A program made the translations under genes and the position numbers. A DNA stretch of 64,000 nt from Deinococcus koreensis (GTDB lineage Bacteria; Deinococcota; Deinococci; Deinococcales; Deinococcaceae), in the NCBI RefSeq assembly GCF_002901445.1, contig NZ_PPPD01000002.1, positions 62,001-126,000 of the forward strand, written 5' to 3'. Positions 51,312-62,602 of this stretch are shown piece by piece. Under the pieces are notes generated by a model, which had not been told where the DNA came from, ran no database searches, and saw nothing but the letters and a program-made list of their open reading frames with translations. Each line of letters begins with the position of its first letter. Position 1 is the first letter of the stretch.

Positions 51312-51881
51312 TCAGTTCCTGCGGGGGGAAGCAGGCACCTGATACCGGTACGGGCGGGCGGTGGCCCAGGCCTTGCTGAACCAGGTGCTGGCCACCCTGA
51401 CGGCCTGAGGCTGCTGCAGCGCCAGGGTGGCGCCTGGGCGCCGTGGACTGGGGACATCGGCCAGCAGCGGCCCCGAGACGGTCATCTGTCGGTCGATGGT
51501 GGCCCGGCTGGCCTCCAGACCGCGCACCAGCCGCACCTGGATGCCCGGGGTCAGGCTCAGGCTGGCGAGATAGCTGGCGCCCTCGTTGACATACCGGCCG
51601 TCGGCGATCAGGAAGATCCGGACGCCGCGCTCGACCGCCGCCCGTCTCAGGGCCTCGGCCACGTCCTTCGAGCGCAGGGTCGGTGTGACCAGCAGAACCT
51701 CGGATGTGGCCTCATACAGACTGGCGCCCACCTGCTGGGAGGTGGTCAGCGTCCAGGAACGTTCCGCCCGGGCGCCGCCGCAGACCGTCAGGGCCACCAG
51801 CGCGGGCATCAGCACCATCAGCCCAATGGAGCGGCGTCGGGGAGACAGACCCGAAGGGGGGGATCGCACCACTCTGTTCAT
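51312..51881 (-). CDS. Exported PLD-like protein lacking the HKD motif
   Basis: 189 residues from ATG 51881 after GGAGG. A signal or anchor helix covers about 19-38. Residues about 45-122 match the first half of a phospholipase D fold (SEVLLVTPTLRSKDVAEAL, AAVERGVRIFLIADGR, GIQVRLVRG). Where the catalytic HxKxxxxD should stand there is RQMTVSG, so the His and Lys are missing. A short unrelated C-terminus follows. It is probably a non-catalytic or nucleic-acid/lipid-binding relative. It lies 162 bases upstream of the small membrane protein gene and may share its operon. Confidence 0.62.
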   Translation of the reverse strand: MNRVVRSPPSGLSPRRRSIGLMVLMPALVALTVCGGARAERSWTLTTSQQVGASLYEATSEVLLVTPTLRSKDVAEALRRAAVERGVRIFLIADGRYVNEGASYLASLSLTPGIQVRLVRGLEASRATIDRQMTVSGPLLADVPSPRRPGATLALQQPQAVRVASTWFSKAWATARPYRYQVPASPRRN

Positions 51882-52057
51882 CGTCGCCTCCTGGAGCGAG
51901 TACACCATGGGCATCTGCGGATGCCAGGGAAAATCTCACCGCCCAGTCCGCCTTTGCAGGCCAGAGAAGTCCAGGCCGCTGGGACAGGGCGGCTTCCGGT
52001 GCGCCCGCGCTGCTGAGGAACCGGGGGGTGAGTCCGCAGGGCAGAGGAACAGGCTTC

Positions 52058-52343
52058 TCAGGCTGTCCTCTTGAGGGAGGCTTCCCGGAGCCCGCTGCTC
52101 ATCTCGGGAGCCTGCAGGGGAAGCGCAGGTGCGGGCGCATGAAGAGCGAGCAGGGTCGGTGCGCCCTGGGGCAGACGGGTCATGACGGTGATGGGGCGGG
52201 GCGCCTCCTGGCCTGTGGTGGAGAAGCTCAGCTCAAACACGGGAGGCTCCAGCCGCCAGAGACCAGACGTACCGACCGCCGACAGCAGGAAGGTGAACCT
52301 GTGGGCGCCGCTGGCCTGGACTTCTGAAGTCGGGATTCCGCAT
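52058..52343 (-). pseudogene. Possible small gene interrupted by a frameshift
   Basis: On the minus strand a perfect ribosome site AGGAGGTGA precedes ATG at 52343. That frame closes after 36 codons (stop at 52233). A second frame running to 52058 has coding-like composition (TFLLSAVGTSGLWRLEPPVF, SLREASLKRT-type end). A single one-base shift near 52310-52320 would join them into a protein of about 95 residues. It could be a sequencing error, a real frameshift or a decayed gene. No family recognised. Confidence 0.35.
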
Positions 52344-52363
52344 GGTTCACCTCCTGGTGTCAA

Positions 52364-53655
52364 CTCGCGTCACTTCTGGGCATCACTTCTGGGATGTGAG
52401 GTCGGGAGCCGGGGCTGGATGGTCAGGCTTGCCAGGACGGCGTCCGTTCGGATTCAGGAGCACGCTGGCCGCCTGGCTCTGAAATCGACTGTAGAAATCC
52501 GCCATGAGGGGTTTTCTGTGCTCCATATGAGGACAGTGAGAAAGCGTGGCGGCGGATGGCGCGGCTGGTGACGGGCTCCGCCGCCTGTGGTATGGGCATC
52601 CGCCACCTGAAAACACCGTCCTGGCTGGGCCTGACCGCAGTGGCGGATCATGGTGTTGTGGGCGCCATGTCAGGGCGACTTCGCTGGCGGGGAGGCGAGA
52701 TCGGTCTTTACCCAAGCTTCATCTACTGGAAGCTCTGGTGAGGGTGGCAGGATCTGGGATTCCCCTGCCAGGGGCCATGACCTCCTCATCCAGTGGGGGA
52801 GGGGGCCGCCGAGTGGGCCGAAACTCAGGGTTCGTCCGGCCTCACGCCGGGGCTGAATCCAGGCCCTGACCTGGGTGATCGACCCACGATGTCGGCGGGG
52901 GGTTACGGGAGCGCGGCTCAGGTCGGCATTCAGACTTCGCATCGGAAGTGGCACGAGTACGTCTCCCGGAACCGCGGAGGGTGGGACGCCTCGCCTTCCC
53001 GCCCGGCCCTGGGCCGCCCTGCTTTGAGATCCTGTCAACACCGTCGGGGGCTGACCTGTCGTTCGGGTCAGCTCAACCGGGCGTTGGGAGATGGACGCCG
53101 GACAAGTGACTCAGAACAGAGCGACTGACGGGCAGCGAAGAGGGTGAGGGAATGGATGTGAGCTGACCGGAGATCGGGGCAGTCCAGTGCCCAGCCTCCC
53201 AGGCCATTCTGAAGTTGATGCTGATCCGGGTGACCGCTTGTCGGGAGGTGAGGGCCACCCGATCCGGCGCGTGTTGCCGATGGCCGGGGGCCGTCTCGAC
53301 ATTTATAAAGTCTTCATCTTGGTAGAGTGGCTGAGAGATGCGAGTCTGCACATTCAGGCGGGCCTGAGCTGAAGCTGCGTCCAAGCCTGCCCTCCAGTCT
53401 GGCCGACGCGCTCCGTCCTGGGGGCAGGTTCCCAGGGCATCCGCCACCATCCGCCACAATCCACCAGCTCCGTCTGGAACGATATTTTTCGAACAATGCG
53501 GGTGTCCGGATGTTCAGGCTTCCGGAACCCGGCCCTCAGCGACCAGGGCCGTCCTGATGGCCGAGCTCAAGCACCCCTCGCCTGGACTGGGCGGGCGCTC
53601 AATGCCTTCCGAGCACAGGTTCGACCAGCGCGCCAGTTCTCATAGTAGACTCATC
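52364..53655. other. Gene-poor stretch of 1.3 kb
   Basis: Open frames here are short, start without ribosome sites, and have composition unlike the neighbours (Arg/Pro/Ser-rich on both strands). No terminator, tRNA or IS end is evident. An A/T-rich patch (ATTTATAAAGTC near 53301-53312) could be a promoter. It may be decayed DNA, or a site such as an origin of transfer, but no repeats supporting that were found. Confidence 0.45.
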
Positions 53656-55680
53656 TCAGGAGGAGTCCGCTGCTCCTGAAGCCTCGTTCGGGCGGAGGCG
53701 GTAGCGCCGCTTTCCGGCCACGCGAGCGCTTTCGACCTGACCGCTCTCCTCCAGAACCCCCAGATCCCGCCTGACGGTCGTCTCGGGAAGTGAGGTCATC
53801 GATACGATCTGAGCCGGCGTCAGATCCCGGTGCTCGGCAAGCAGCGCCAGCAATCGGAGCTGCCGGGCCTCCACCGGATTATCGAAACCGGGGTCGTCTG
53901 GGGGGGTAGGGGCAACGGGCACGGGCGCTTCCTCGGGAAGCAGACGCGCCTCGATCGCTGCCCGTCGGCTCTCACCCAGCAGGCTCAGCCCGGCCGGTGT
54001 CAGCAGGGGCGACCCTCCGGCGGCCGGCACGTCCAGCCATCCGGCCTGGCTCCACCGGGCGAGCTGGGGCGTGGATGGAGCAGGCACCTCGCCTGAGGGG
54101 CGCAGCTGCTGATCCTGGCTCTGCCAGGGCGTCCGGGTGGCCAGCATCTCATCGACCCAGCCAAGCAGCTCACCCGGATCGGGCGCGACTGGAGGAATCG
54201 CCGCTTCAGCGGCCGGGGGTGCTCCGGGATGGAGGGCGGGCCGAACCACCTGGGCGGCGCGCCAGCTCAGCAGCCGCTGCAGCACCAGGTCGCGGGTGAG
54301 TTCCAGTCCCTGCGGCGAGGCCGGGGTCAGGGTCTGCCGGGCGCCCTCGAACAGCGGATTGCGCGCCCGCCCTGCCCGGCGTTCCGAGAGCGCGGGGAGC
54401 CAGACAGCGCTCACGCGGCCATCGGCCAGCCGCAACTCGCCCGGCGACGGCACCTCGCGTCCAAGGGTCAGGGTGTGACCGAACAGCGCTGCGTCCAGGC
54501 CGAAAGGAACAGCGGACGGCGGCAGGGTCGGCAGATGACAGGCCACGCGGGTCAGACGGAGGGGGGCCAGGAGGGCGGGCAGCTCCGGAAGCTGTCCATC
54601 GGCGTCGCCCGCCAGCGGCAGATAGACGCTGACATGCTGTGGAGGAGCCCCGCCCAGCCGGGAGCCGGCACGCAGCAGGTCATGCAGGACGACGTGTTGC
54701 AGGGCCCGCACCAGGGCGCGCCCGGACTCGGACTGCCCGGTCTCCGCTGGCAGGCGAAGATAGATCGCCACGGGCCCGCTCAAGGCGCGGCCCACGTCCA
54801 GTCCGTCACCGGGTCGGCGGGTACCCCCCGCGCTGGTGGCCCGGTCGAGGTCGTCACTGGCGAAGAGGGCGAGGATCCGGGTCAGCGTCTGGGCCACCCC
54901 GACCTGCTGCTCGTGACGCAGGCTGAAATAGAGGTGAGTTCGCTGCCGCGTTCCCTTTTCGGCCCTGGCCAGATGGGCGCCGAGGGCGTCGGGCCCGGCC
55001 TGGACGAGGTTCAGCAGCTGCTGCAGACTGCCCTGACGTGCGGCAGCGTCCAGCAGCAGCCCTTCCAGAAGGGCGGATTGCGCCCGGTGTTCCGGGGAGG
55101 GGTCAGATTCCGGGGCACCCAGGAGGGCCGTGGCCAGACCCGCCGCTTCCTCTGCCGACCCCAGACCGTCCAACAGGGGGAAGCGCAGGGTAAAGGCCTC
55201 GAACGGCGCGAACACCTGCACGTCATGGCGTGCAGTGAAGGGGACGAGCAGCGGGCGCAGATCGGCGGCGTCCGTGCTGGCTGCGCCGCTGACATCAAAG
55301 ATCACCACGCTCACCCCATCGTGGGCGTCGAGCAGCAGATTGGGCTGGAGGTACCGGCGGGCCACCTCGGCCGGTCTACCGGTCACCAGTACATGCTGAC
55401 AGCGGCGACTCTCGTCAGGGCGCAGGGCCGCGCCGCTGCGGGTCACGCCCAGATAGCCGCGTGCAGGACGATCCGGGCGAAGGTAGTCCCCCAGCGCCGA
55501 GCGGCGCCGTCCAGCGGTGATCGTCCACCAGAGCCCCGCAGCCAGCGCGGCTCCACCGCCCGCCGACAGCAGCCACCAGCCAGCGGGCCCCGCTTCAGCA
55601 GTGCTGGTGGCCTGGGCCAGACCGAGAGTGGCATATCCCAGCCACCCCAGAAAGGAAGGCAGCCTCACCGAGAGCTCCAT
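53656..55680 (-). CDS. VirD4/TraG paralogue without Walker motifs, fused to a winged helix
   Basis: 674 residues. Two N-terminal membrane helices (about 9-25 and 34-55) precede a domain that aligns with the coupling protein at 26572-28911. RRYLQPNLLLDAHDGVSVVIFD (109-129) mirrors RYLNPNLLLDARDGLSAVVFD there, but the P-loop is replaced by VTGRPAEVA (99-107) with no Gly-Lys-Thr, and Walker B VYLDEF is replaced by VYLPLA (352-357). ATP hydrolysis is therefore unlikely. Residues about 600-665 form a DeoR-like winged helix (LTPAQIVSMTSLPETTVRRDL). It is divergent from the VirB10 paralogue. It could regulate or scaffold the T4SS. Confidence 0.78.
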   Translation of the reverse strand: MELSVRLPSFLGWLGYATLGLAQATSTAEAGPAGWWLLSAGGGAALAAGLWWTITAGRRRSALGDYLRPDRPARGYLGVTRSGAALRPDESRRCQHVLVTGRPAEVARRYLQPNLLLDAHDGVSVVIFDVSGAASTDAADLRPLLVPFTARHDVQVFAPFEAFTLRFPLLDGLGSAEEAAGLATALLGAPESDPSPEHRAQSALLEGLLLDAAARQGSLQQLLNLVQAGPDALGAHLARAEKGTRQRTHLYFSLRHEQQVGVAQTLTRILALFASDDLDRATSAGGTRRPGDGLDVGRALSGPVAIYLRLPAETGQSESGRALVRALQHVVLHDLLRAGSRLGGAPPQHVSVYLPLAGDADGQLPELPALLAPLRLTRVACHLPTLPPSAVPFGLDAALFGHTLTLGREVPSPGELRLADGRVSAVWLPALSERRAGRARNPLFEGARQTLTPASPQGLELTRDLVLQRLLSWRAAQVVRPALHPGAPPAAEAAIPPVAPDPGELLGWVDEMLATRTPWQSQDQQLRPSGEVPAPSTPQLARWSQAGWLDVPAAGGSPLLTPAGLSLLGESRRAAIEARLLPEEAPVPVAPTPPDDPGFDNPVEARQLRLLALLAEHRDLTPAQIVSMTSLPETTVRRDLGVLEESGQVESARVAGKRRYRLRPNEASGAADSS

Positions 55681-55800
55681 GGACGACCGGGCCCGCTGCT
55701 CCTGGGATGGCCCTGAACATTTGCGGGCACGCCCACACCTCCGGGTTCGGCCATAGCCTAGAGTGTAACGAGAACACGGTTAAAGAACGCTGGAGGTTCC

Positions 55801-56919
55801 ATGACGATCCTGACCCTGGTCGGCCGCGACGTTCGTGGTGTGGTGGAAGCCGCGACCGGTTCGCCGTTGCCGGACGAACGCTCTCCGGCCTTCCTGGCGG
55901 CACTCGACGATCTGGAAGCCAGGTATCCAGCGCTGTACGCGCTGGTCATGGCCAGTTACCCCACGACGAACCAGGATACTGGTGGGTCGTGGATCACGCG
56001 CCCGGAGCGAGGAGACCTGAGGCCGGTCAGGCGGGTGACCAGGCTGTGGCACCGGCCGGTGCTGGCGGGTCAACCGGTGCTGGATTCCCGGCGGCTCTGG
56101 GCGGTGTCCGTATTGTGTGGGGCGGCTGTGCTCGCGCCGGCCACGGTGCGCGGCGGGATGTCGGGGAACGCCGGGTCGCCGGTGGCGCTGGGAGCACGGG
56201 CTCCTGTCGCCGTCCCAGCGGAGTCGAAGGCCCAGCCCGCCTCCCGCACCGTTCCTCTGCCCGTGCCGCCAGTCCCTGAACCCACCGTCACCGTGGTGAC
56301 TGCTCGTGGGCCGACGCCTGCACCGGCGCGTGTCCGTCCTGCACCGCGCCCTCTGGAGAGCGGTCTCCCGGATGAACGCCTGCCTGTTCAGACCACCCTC
56401 CCCCGCTCGACTGCGGCCACCACACCCCGCGCGTCCGCGCCGAATGGAAGAGCTCAAGTCGGTGTAGCCCAGGCCGACAGTCCACGGGTTCGCGCGGCCC
56501 CGACGGTCACAGTCCAGGCCGGGGTGACGCCGGCGGCTGAGGGTCGGCGGGCCGGGCCGGTGGCAGGCAGTGCACCGGAGGCTGACGCCGCACCAGGCTC
56601 CAGGGCAGTTGCGCGACCCAGCGCCCCCACGCTAACCCCTGTCAACCCGTCCACCGTTCGTCCCGTCCCCGCAGCTCGTCCGGTTCCCAGGCCGACGGCC
56701 GTCCCCGCGCCTCCGGCCACCACCGTGTCCAGTTCCCCAGTTCCCAGCGCGGTTCCGGTCGTGTCGAAGCCTCCGGCGTCACTGGTGGCGTTCGGAAGTG
56801 GGACGGCCCAGGATCAGATCGTGGGTCAGCTCACGCCCTCCGACTCTGGACTGGCCGCCGGGTCGGATGGACAACTGAGCAGCTTCTCGAAGCCGCCAGA
56901 GGCGGCTCAGGCTCCATAG
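55801..56919 (+). CDS. VirB10 N-terminal-domain paralogue without the TrbI domain
   Basis: 372 residues, GGAGG before the ATG. Residues about 10-52 align with the N-terminus of the VirB10-like protein at 18379-19920: GSPLPDERSPAFLAALDDLE here against GHAVPDPSAPGFAAFYSKLE there. One membrane helix lies at about 98-116 (LWAVSVLCGAAVLAPATV). The rest, about 250 residues, is Pro/Ala/Val/Arg-rich and disordered-looking, ending without the TrbI/VirB10 C-terminal domain. It keeps the inner-membrane, periplasm-spanning half of VirB10, a TonB-like layout. It is divergent from the VirD4 paralogue and precedes the VirB9 paralogue. Confidence 0.65.
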   Translation: MTILTLVGRDVRGVVEAATGSPLPDERSPAFLAALDDLEARYPALYALVMASYPTTNQDTGGSWITRPERGDLRPVRRVTRLWHRPVLAGQPVLDSRRLWAVSVLCGAAVLAPATVRGGMSGNAGSPVALGARAPVAVPAESKAQPASRTVPLPVPPVPEPTVTVVTARGPTPAPARVRPAPRPLESGLPDERLPVQTTLPRSTAATTPRASAPNGRAQVGVAQADSPRVRAAPTVTVQAGVTPAAEGRRAGPVAGSAPEADAAPGSRAVARPSAPTLTPVNPSTVRPVPAARPVPRPTAVPAPPATTVSSSPVPSAVPVVSKPPASLVAFGSGTAQDQIVGQLTPSDSGLAAGSDGQLSSFSKPPEAAQAP

Positions 56920-57208
56920 CCATGATTCTGTCCCCCGCCACGTTTCTGGACAGACGCGTCCACACTGGCCAGGGTGGCGGGAAGGACTGGCGGATGTGCA
57001 CGCGGAGCCGAAGAGGGTCGTTGGGTTCAAGCCCAGCCCGGGCGGAACGGCAGCCTGTGCGGCCAGGCTGGATCCATTCGATCCATGTGCGCCCGGCGGC
57101 CGTGATCACCAGGGCCCAGGCTCCGGTGCTGTGACCAAATACCATCCCCACGTGGTGGATCAAAATAGTCTGGCCCCCAGTGGCCCTACATGCGTTCGAG
57201 GAGACACA

Positions 57209-58654
57209 ATGCTGCACAAAACGTTCAGGATCGCTGGGACTGTGTTGGCCCTGCTGTGGTGTTCGCCCGCTTCCCAGGCGGCGACTCCACCCATCCAGTT
57301 CTCCCTCAGCCAGCTGGAGAAAAAGCCGGGCACCATTCTGATCTCACCGGGCTACATCACCCTGATCGAATTTCCGGCGCCGGTCACCAACATCGTCAGC
57401 GGCAACATCCTGCTCTTCAAGCGGGAGGTCATCGGTAACCGGGTGGCACTGTCGGCAGCCAAGACCGTGGGGCAGACCGATCTGCTGGTCACCACGGGAG
57501 GCAGGATTGCCCTTTTCGTGGTGCAGATCGATGGGCAGGGTACCGCCCCCAGGCGCTATTCCGTGACGCAGTCTCCGGCCACCCCTCCGCTGGCCCGCCC
57601 ACCGGCCGCCGCGCCTGCCCCCGCACCTGTCCGACCGGTGGCCGCGCCTCCCGCGCCGAGGCAGACGCCGACCCCGGCCATCCGGCCCGCCGGATTCCTA
57701 GGGCGGTTCGAGGCCGAGCAGGCTGTTATCTACCGGGCCGACCTTATCCGCTCGGACAGGGCGTCTGGTGGGCGATACGTCGAACATATCAATGAGGCGG
57801 ACAGCCAGGTCACCTTTCCCACCGTCCGGGCTCCCCGCACCGGGAGCTACACGCTCCGCATCCGCTATGCCAATGGCAGTCAGCGCAATGCGACCCAGCC
57901 GTTGTGGATCAATGGTGTCAATGTGATGACCGTGCAGTACCCCCCGACGGGCAGCTGGGATCAGTTCGCCACGATCAATGTTCCGGTTTCACTCAAAATG
58001 GGCACCAACACCCTGAAATTCGGCCGGGATCAGGAGGTGGCCAATCTGGACGTCCTTGAACTCTGGGGGCTGTCCTCCGGTGTGGCCGCCACCCCACCGC
58101 CGCCCATCCCGTCGGGCGCTGCTCCGGCCGCAGTCCAGTCCAGCACCCCGGTTTCAGGCTCCACGCCAGCGCCCGCTCCATCTGGGCAGCGGACGGAGGT
58201 GAGTCTGGTCAATCCCGGCTTCGAGGAAGATTTCAGCGGCTGGACGACGTGGTGGGACGCCAACCTGACCCCGGGGGGTTCCCAGTCGATCACCACCCAG
58301 CAGCCCCACTCCGGCAAGAAGTTCCTGACCCTGTCCAACACCCGCGCCTTCAAGCAGAACTGCTCATTGAGCGTCTCTGGGCTGGCCAACGGCACCTACA
58401 CCTTCGAGATGTGGGTACGCACCAGCGGGGGGCAGAACAACCTCACCATGTTCGCCCTGGATTATGGGGGGCCGGAGATGAACCTCGGTATTCCGCTTGT
58501 CGCGAACAACACCTGGGTCAAGTACTCCATGCCGAACATCAAGGTCACCAAAGGTCAGGTCGTGCTCGGCATCTGGTCGAATTCCCCGGCCGGAACCAAC
58601 TGGGCCCATATCGACGATGTCAGGCTCTACAGAGACGGAGCCGGCCAACCGTAG
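57209..58654 (+). CDS. VirB9-like domain fused to two carbohydrate-binding modules
   Basis: 481 residues; ATG 57209 after GAGGAG. Signal peptide about 1-24. Residues about 40-120 mirror the VirB9-like domain of the 14706-15650 product (ILISPGYITLIEFPAPVTNI, GQTDLLVTTGGRIALFVVQI). A Pro/Ala linker (122-160) leads to a CBM6/35-type sandwich (166-288, RFEAEQAV, GRYVEHINEADSQVTF, LDVLELWG). A second linker is followed by a CBM4/22-type jelly roll (329-476, VNPGFEEDFSGWTTWWDA, WAHIDDVRLY). The family of each module is judged by motifs only. The protein likely sits at the cell surface or outer envelope and binds glycans. It is the last gene of this block. Confidence 0.72.
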   Translation: MLHKTFRIAGTVLALLWCSPASQAATPPIQFSLSQLEKKPGTILISPGYITLIEFPAPVTNIVSGNILLFKREVIGNRVALSAAKTVGQTDLLVTTGGRIALFVVQIDGQGTAPRRYSVTQSPATPPLARPPAAAPAPAPVRPVAAPPAPRQTPTPAIRPAGFLGRFEAEQAVIYRADLIRSDRASGGRYVEHINEADSQVTFPTVRAPRTGSYTLRIRYANGSQRNATQPLWINGVNVMTVQYPPTGSWDQFATINVPVSLKMGTNTLKFGRDQEVANLDVLELWGLSSGVAATPPPPIPSGAAPAAVQSSTPVSGSTPAPAPSGQRTEVSLVNPGFEEDFSGWTTWWDANLTPGGSQSITTQQPHSGKKFLTLSNTRAFKQNCSLSVSGLANGTYTFEMWVRTSGGQNNLTMFALDYGGPEMNLGIPLVANNTWVKYSMPNIKVTKGQVVLGIWSNSPAGTNWAHIDDVRLYRDGAGQP

Positions 58655-58775
58655 GATCACGTCGATGTGCGTTTCCACACCTCAGCGGTCAGGTTCGGCA
58701 CACGTCGCCTCTGTGGCGCACGCGGACTGGTCACATGTGTCTGCGCCGGGCGGGCCACAGGTTTAGGCTGAGGGC

Positions 58776-59018
58776 ATGTCAGCGCGCCGGAGGGCCACCG
58801 GGCCCAGTCAGAGGCCGTCCAGCCGGGCGGCGTTCGATCAGGTGGCCGCCGAGTTGGGCGACCTGGCGCGCGATCCCCGCTGTCCCCGCCTGCCCGATGA
58901 GGCCTGGGACGCCCTGCTGCGCGGCCAGGTGGCTTCCGACGAGAACGAGCTCGACCGCCACGCCCAGACCCTGCGCGCCTACCTGCGCCGCCTGAGCGCC
59001 GCGATCGTGCTGCGCTAA
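58776..59018 (+). CDS. Small hypothetical protein
   Basis: 80 residues, helical and rich in Arg, Ala and Asp/Glu (FDQVAAELGDLARDP, then WDALLRGQ and LRAYLRRLSAA). There is no signal or membrane segment. TAGGCT seven bases before the ATG could be a -10 of a leaderless message, though no -35 is evident. It is convergent with glcE. No family recognised. Confidence 0.5.
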   Translation: MSARRRATGPSQRPSSRAAFDQVAAELGDLARDPRCPRLPDEAWDALLRGQVASDENELDRHAQTLRAYLRRLSAAIVLR

Positions 59019-59043
59019 GGAGTACGGCAGGGCGGACTCTGCC

Positions 59044-59715
59044 CTACAGGCTGGCGGCCAGGCGGGCGAACAGGGGGGGCATATCGGGCACGCCCCCACC
59101 ATCCACCCAGCCGAAGCGGCCATCGCGCAGCGGGCCGCCCGCGCCCACGCCGACGCCGTTCGGGAAGAGCGGGCGCAGGTCGGCGGTGCCCTGAAGCTCC
59201 CGCGCACCGTCCAGCGCGCTCAGGGCCGCCGCGACCTCCCGCCCGTGCCCGAAGTGCAGCAGGTGCAGCTCGCCCTCCTGCTCCCAGGCGAAGCGCGCCT
59301 GAACCCGGTGTGGGTCGCTGTGCAGGTCGCCCTGGCGGCCGGGGGCGGCGAGGTGGCGCACGCTCAGGCCGGGGCGCAGCCGCAGGGTGACCTCCAGCGC
59401 CTCGCCCAGCGCGCCGAAGGAGCCCACGAAGGGGCGGGTCAGGTCGTAGCCCTGCACGTTCTTGACCGTGCGCCCGCCCGCCCGCACCACCCGGCCCGAG
59501 GGAGAGCGGAAGGTCACGCCCAGCACCTCGGCGCCGAAGAAGAAGGTCTGCGCGAAGCCGCCCCGCGCGATCAGGCCGCCGACTCCTCCAGGCAGCTCGA
59601 CGGGTGGGAACGGGGGATAGAGGCCGGTGGGAAGCGCCTCGTAGACCTCCAGCAGCTCCGTATCGCCGCTCACCGTGACGGTCTGGTCGCCGGGGGAGAG
59701 GTCAAGGATAGGCAT
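59044..59715 (-). CDS. glcE: Glycolate oxidase subunit GlcE (short form)
   Basis: 223 residues; ATG 59715 after GGAGGG. FAD-binding type 4 features: [18 protein letters not shown] and the strongly conserved [25 protein letters not shown], which matches GlcE subunits. The typical protein has about 350 residues; the first about 35 residues of the FAD domain appear absent and the C-terminus is shorter. With GlcD and GlcF it oxidises glycolate to glyoxylate, passing electrons to the quinone pool. It is the last gene of the glcF-glcD-glcE set. Confidence 0.82.
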   Translation of the reverse strand: MPILDLSPGDQTVTVSGDTELLEVYEALPTGLYPPFPPVELPGGVGGLIARGGFAQTFFFGAEVLGVTFRSPSGRVVRAGGRTVKNVQGYDLTRPFVGSFGALGEALEVTLRLRPGLSVRHLAAPGRQGDLHSDPHRVQARFAWEQEGELHLLHFGHGREVAAALSALDGARELQGTADLRPLFPNGVGVGAGGPLRDGRFGWVDGGGVPDMPPLFARLAASL

Positions 59716-59760
59716 GGAGGCCCTCCGGGCGGCAGAAGACACAGGGCACAGGACTGACCG

Positions 59761-59802
59761 CCTGTTGCCCTCTGCCCTCTGCGCTCTGCCCTCTGCACCC
59801 AC
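59761..59802. repeat. CTCTGCC heptamer repeats between glcD and glcE
   Basis: Several imperfect tandem copies of CTCTGCC (with one CTCTGCG variant) fill the spacer between the glcD stop and glcE. A second array of the same unit lies between glcF and glcD at 61262-61301. Such arrays are prone to copy-number change by slippage. Confidence 0.7.
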
Positions 59803-61233
<1,431 letters not shown>

Positions 61234-61261
61234 GGGGCGCCTCCCTGGCGCAGAGGGCCAA

Positions 61262-61301
61262 ATGCTGTTTGCGCTCTGCCCTCTGCCCTCTGCCCTCTGC
61301 A
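61262..61301. repeat. CTCTGCC heptamer repeats between glcF and glcD
   Basis: About four tandem copies of CTCTGCC, preceded by one CTCTGCG-type copy, sit in the spacer between glcF and glcD. The same unit recurs at 59761-59802. Confidence 0.75.
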
Positions 61302-61312
61302 TGCCGCAGGCA

Positions 61313-62602
<1,290 letters not shown>

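Noticed and set aside
52670..53041. 123-codon minus-strand frame in the gene-poor stretch
   Set aside because: No ribosome site, Arg/Pro/Ser-rich composition and no recognisable fold.
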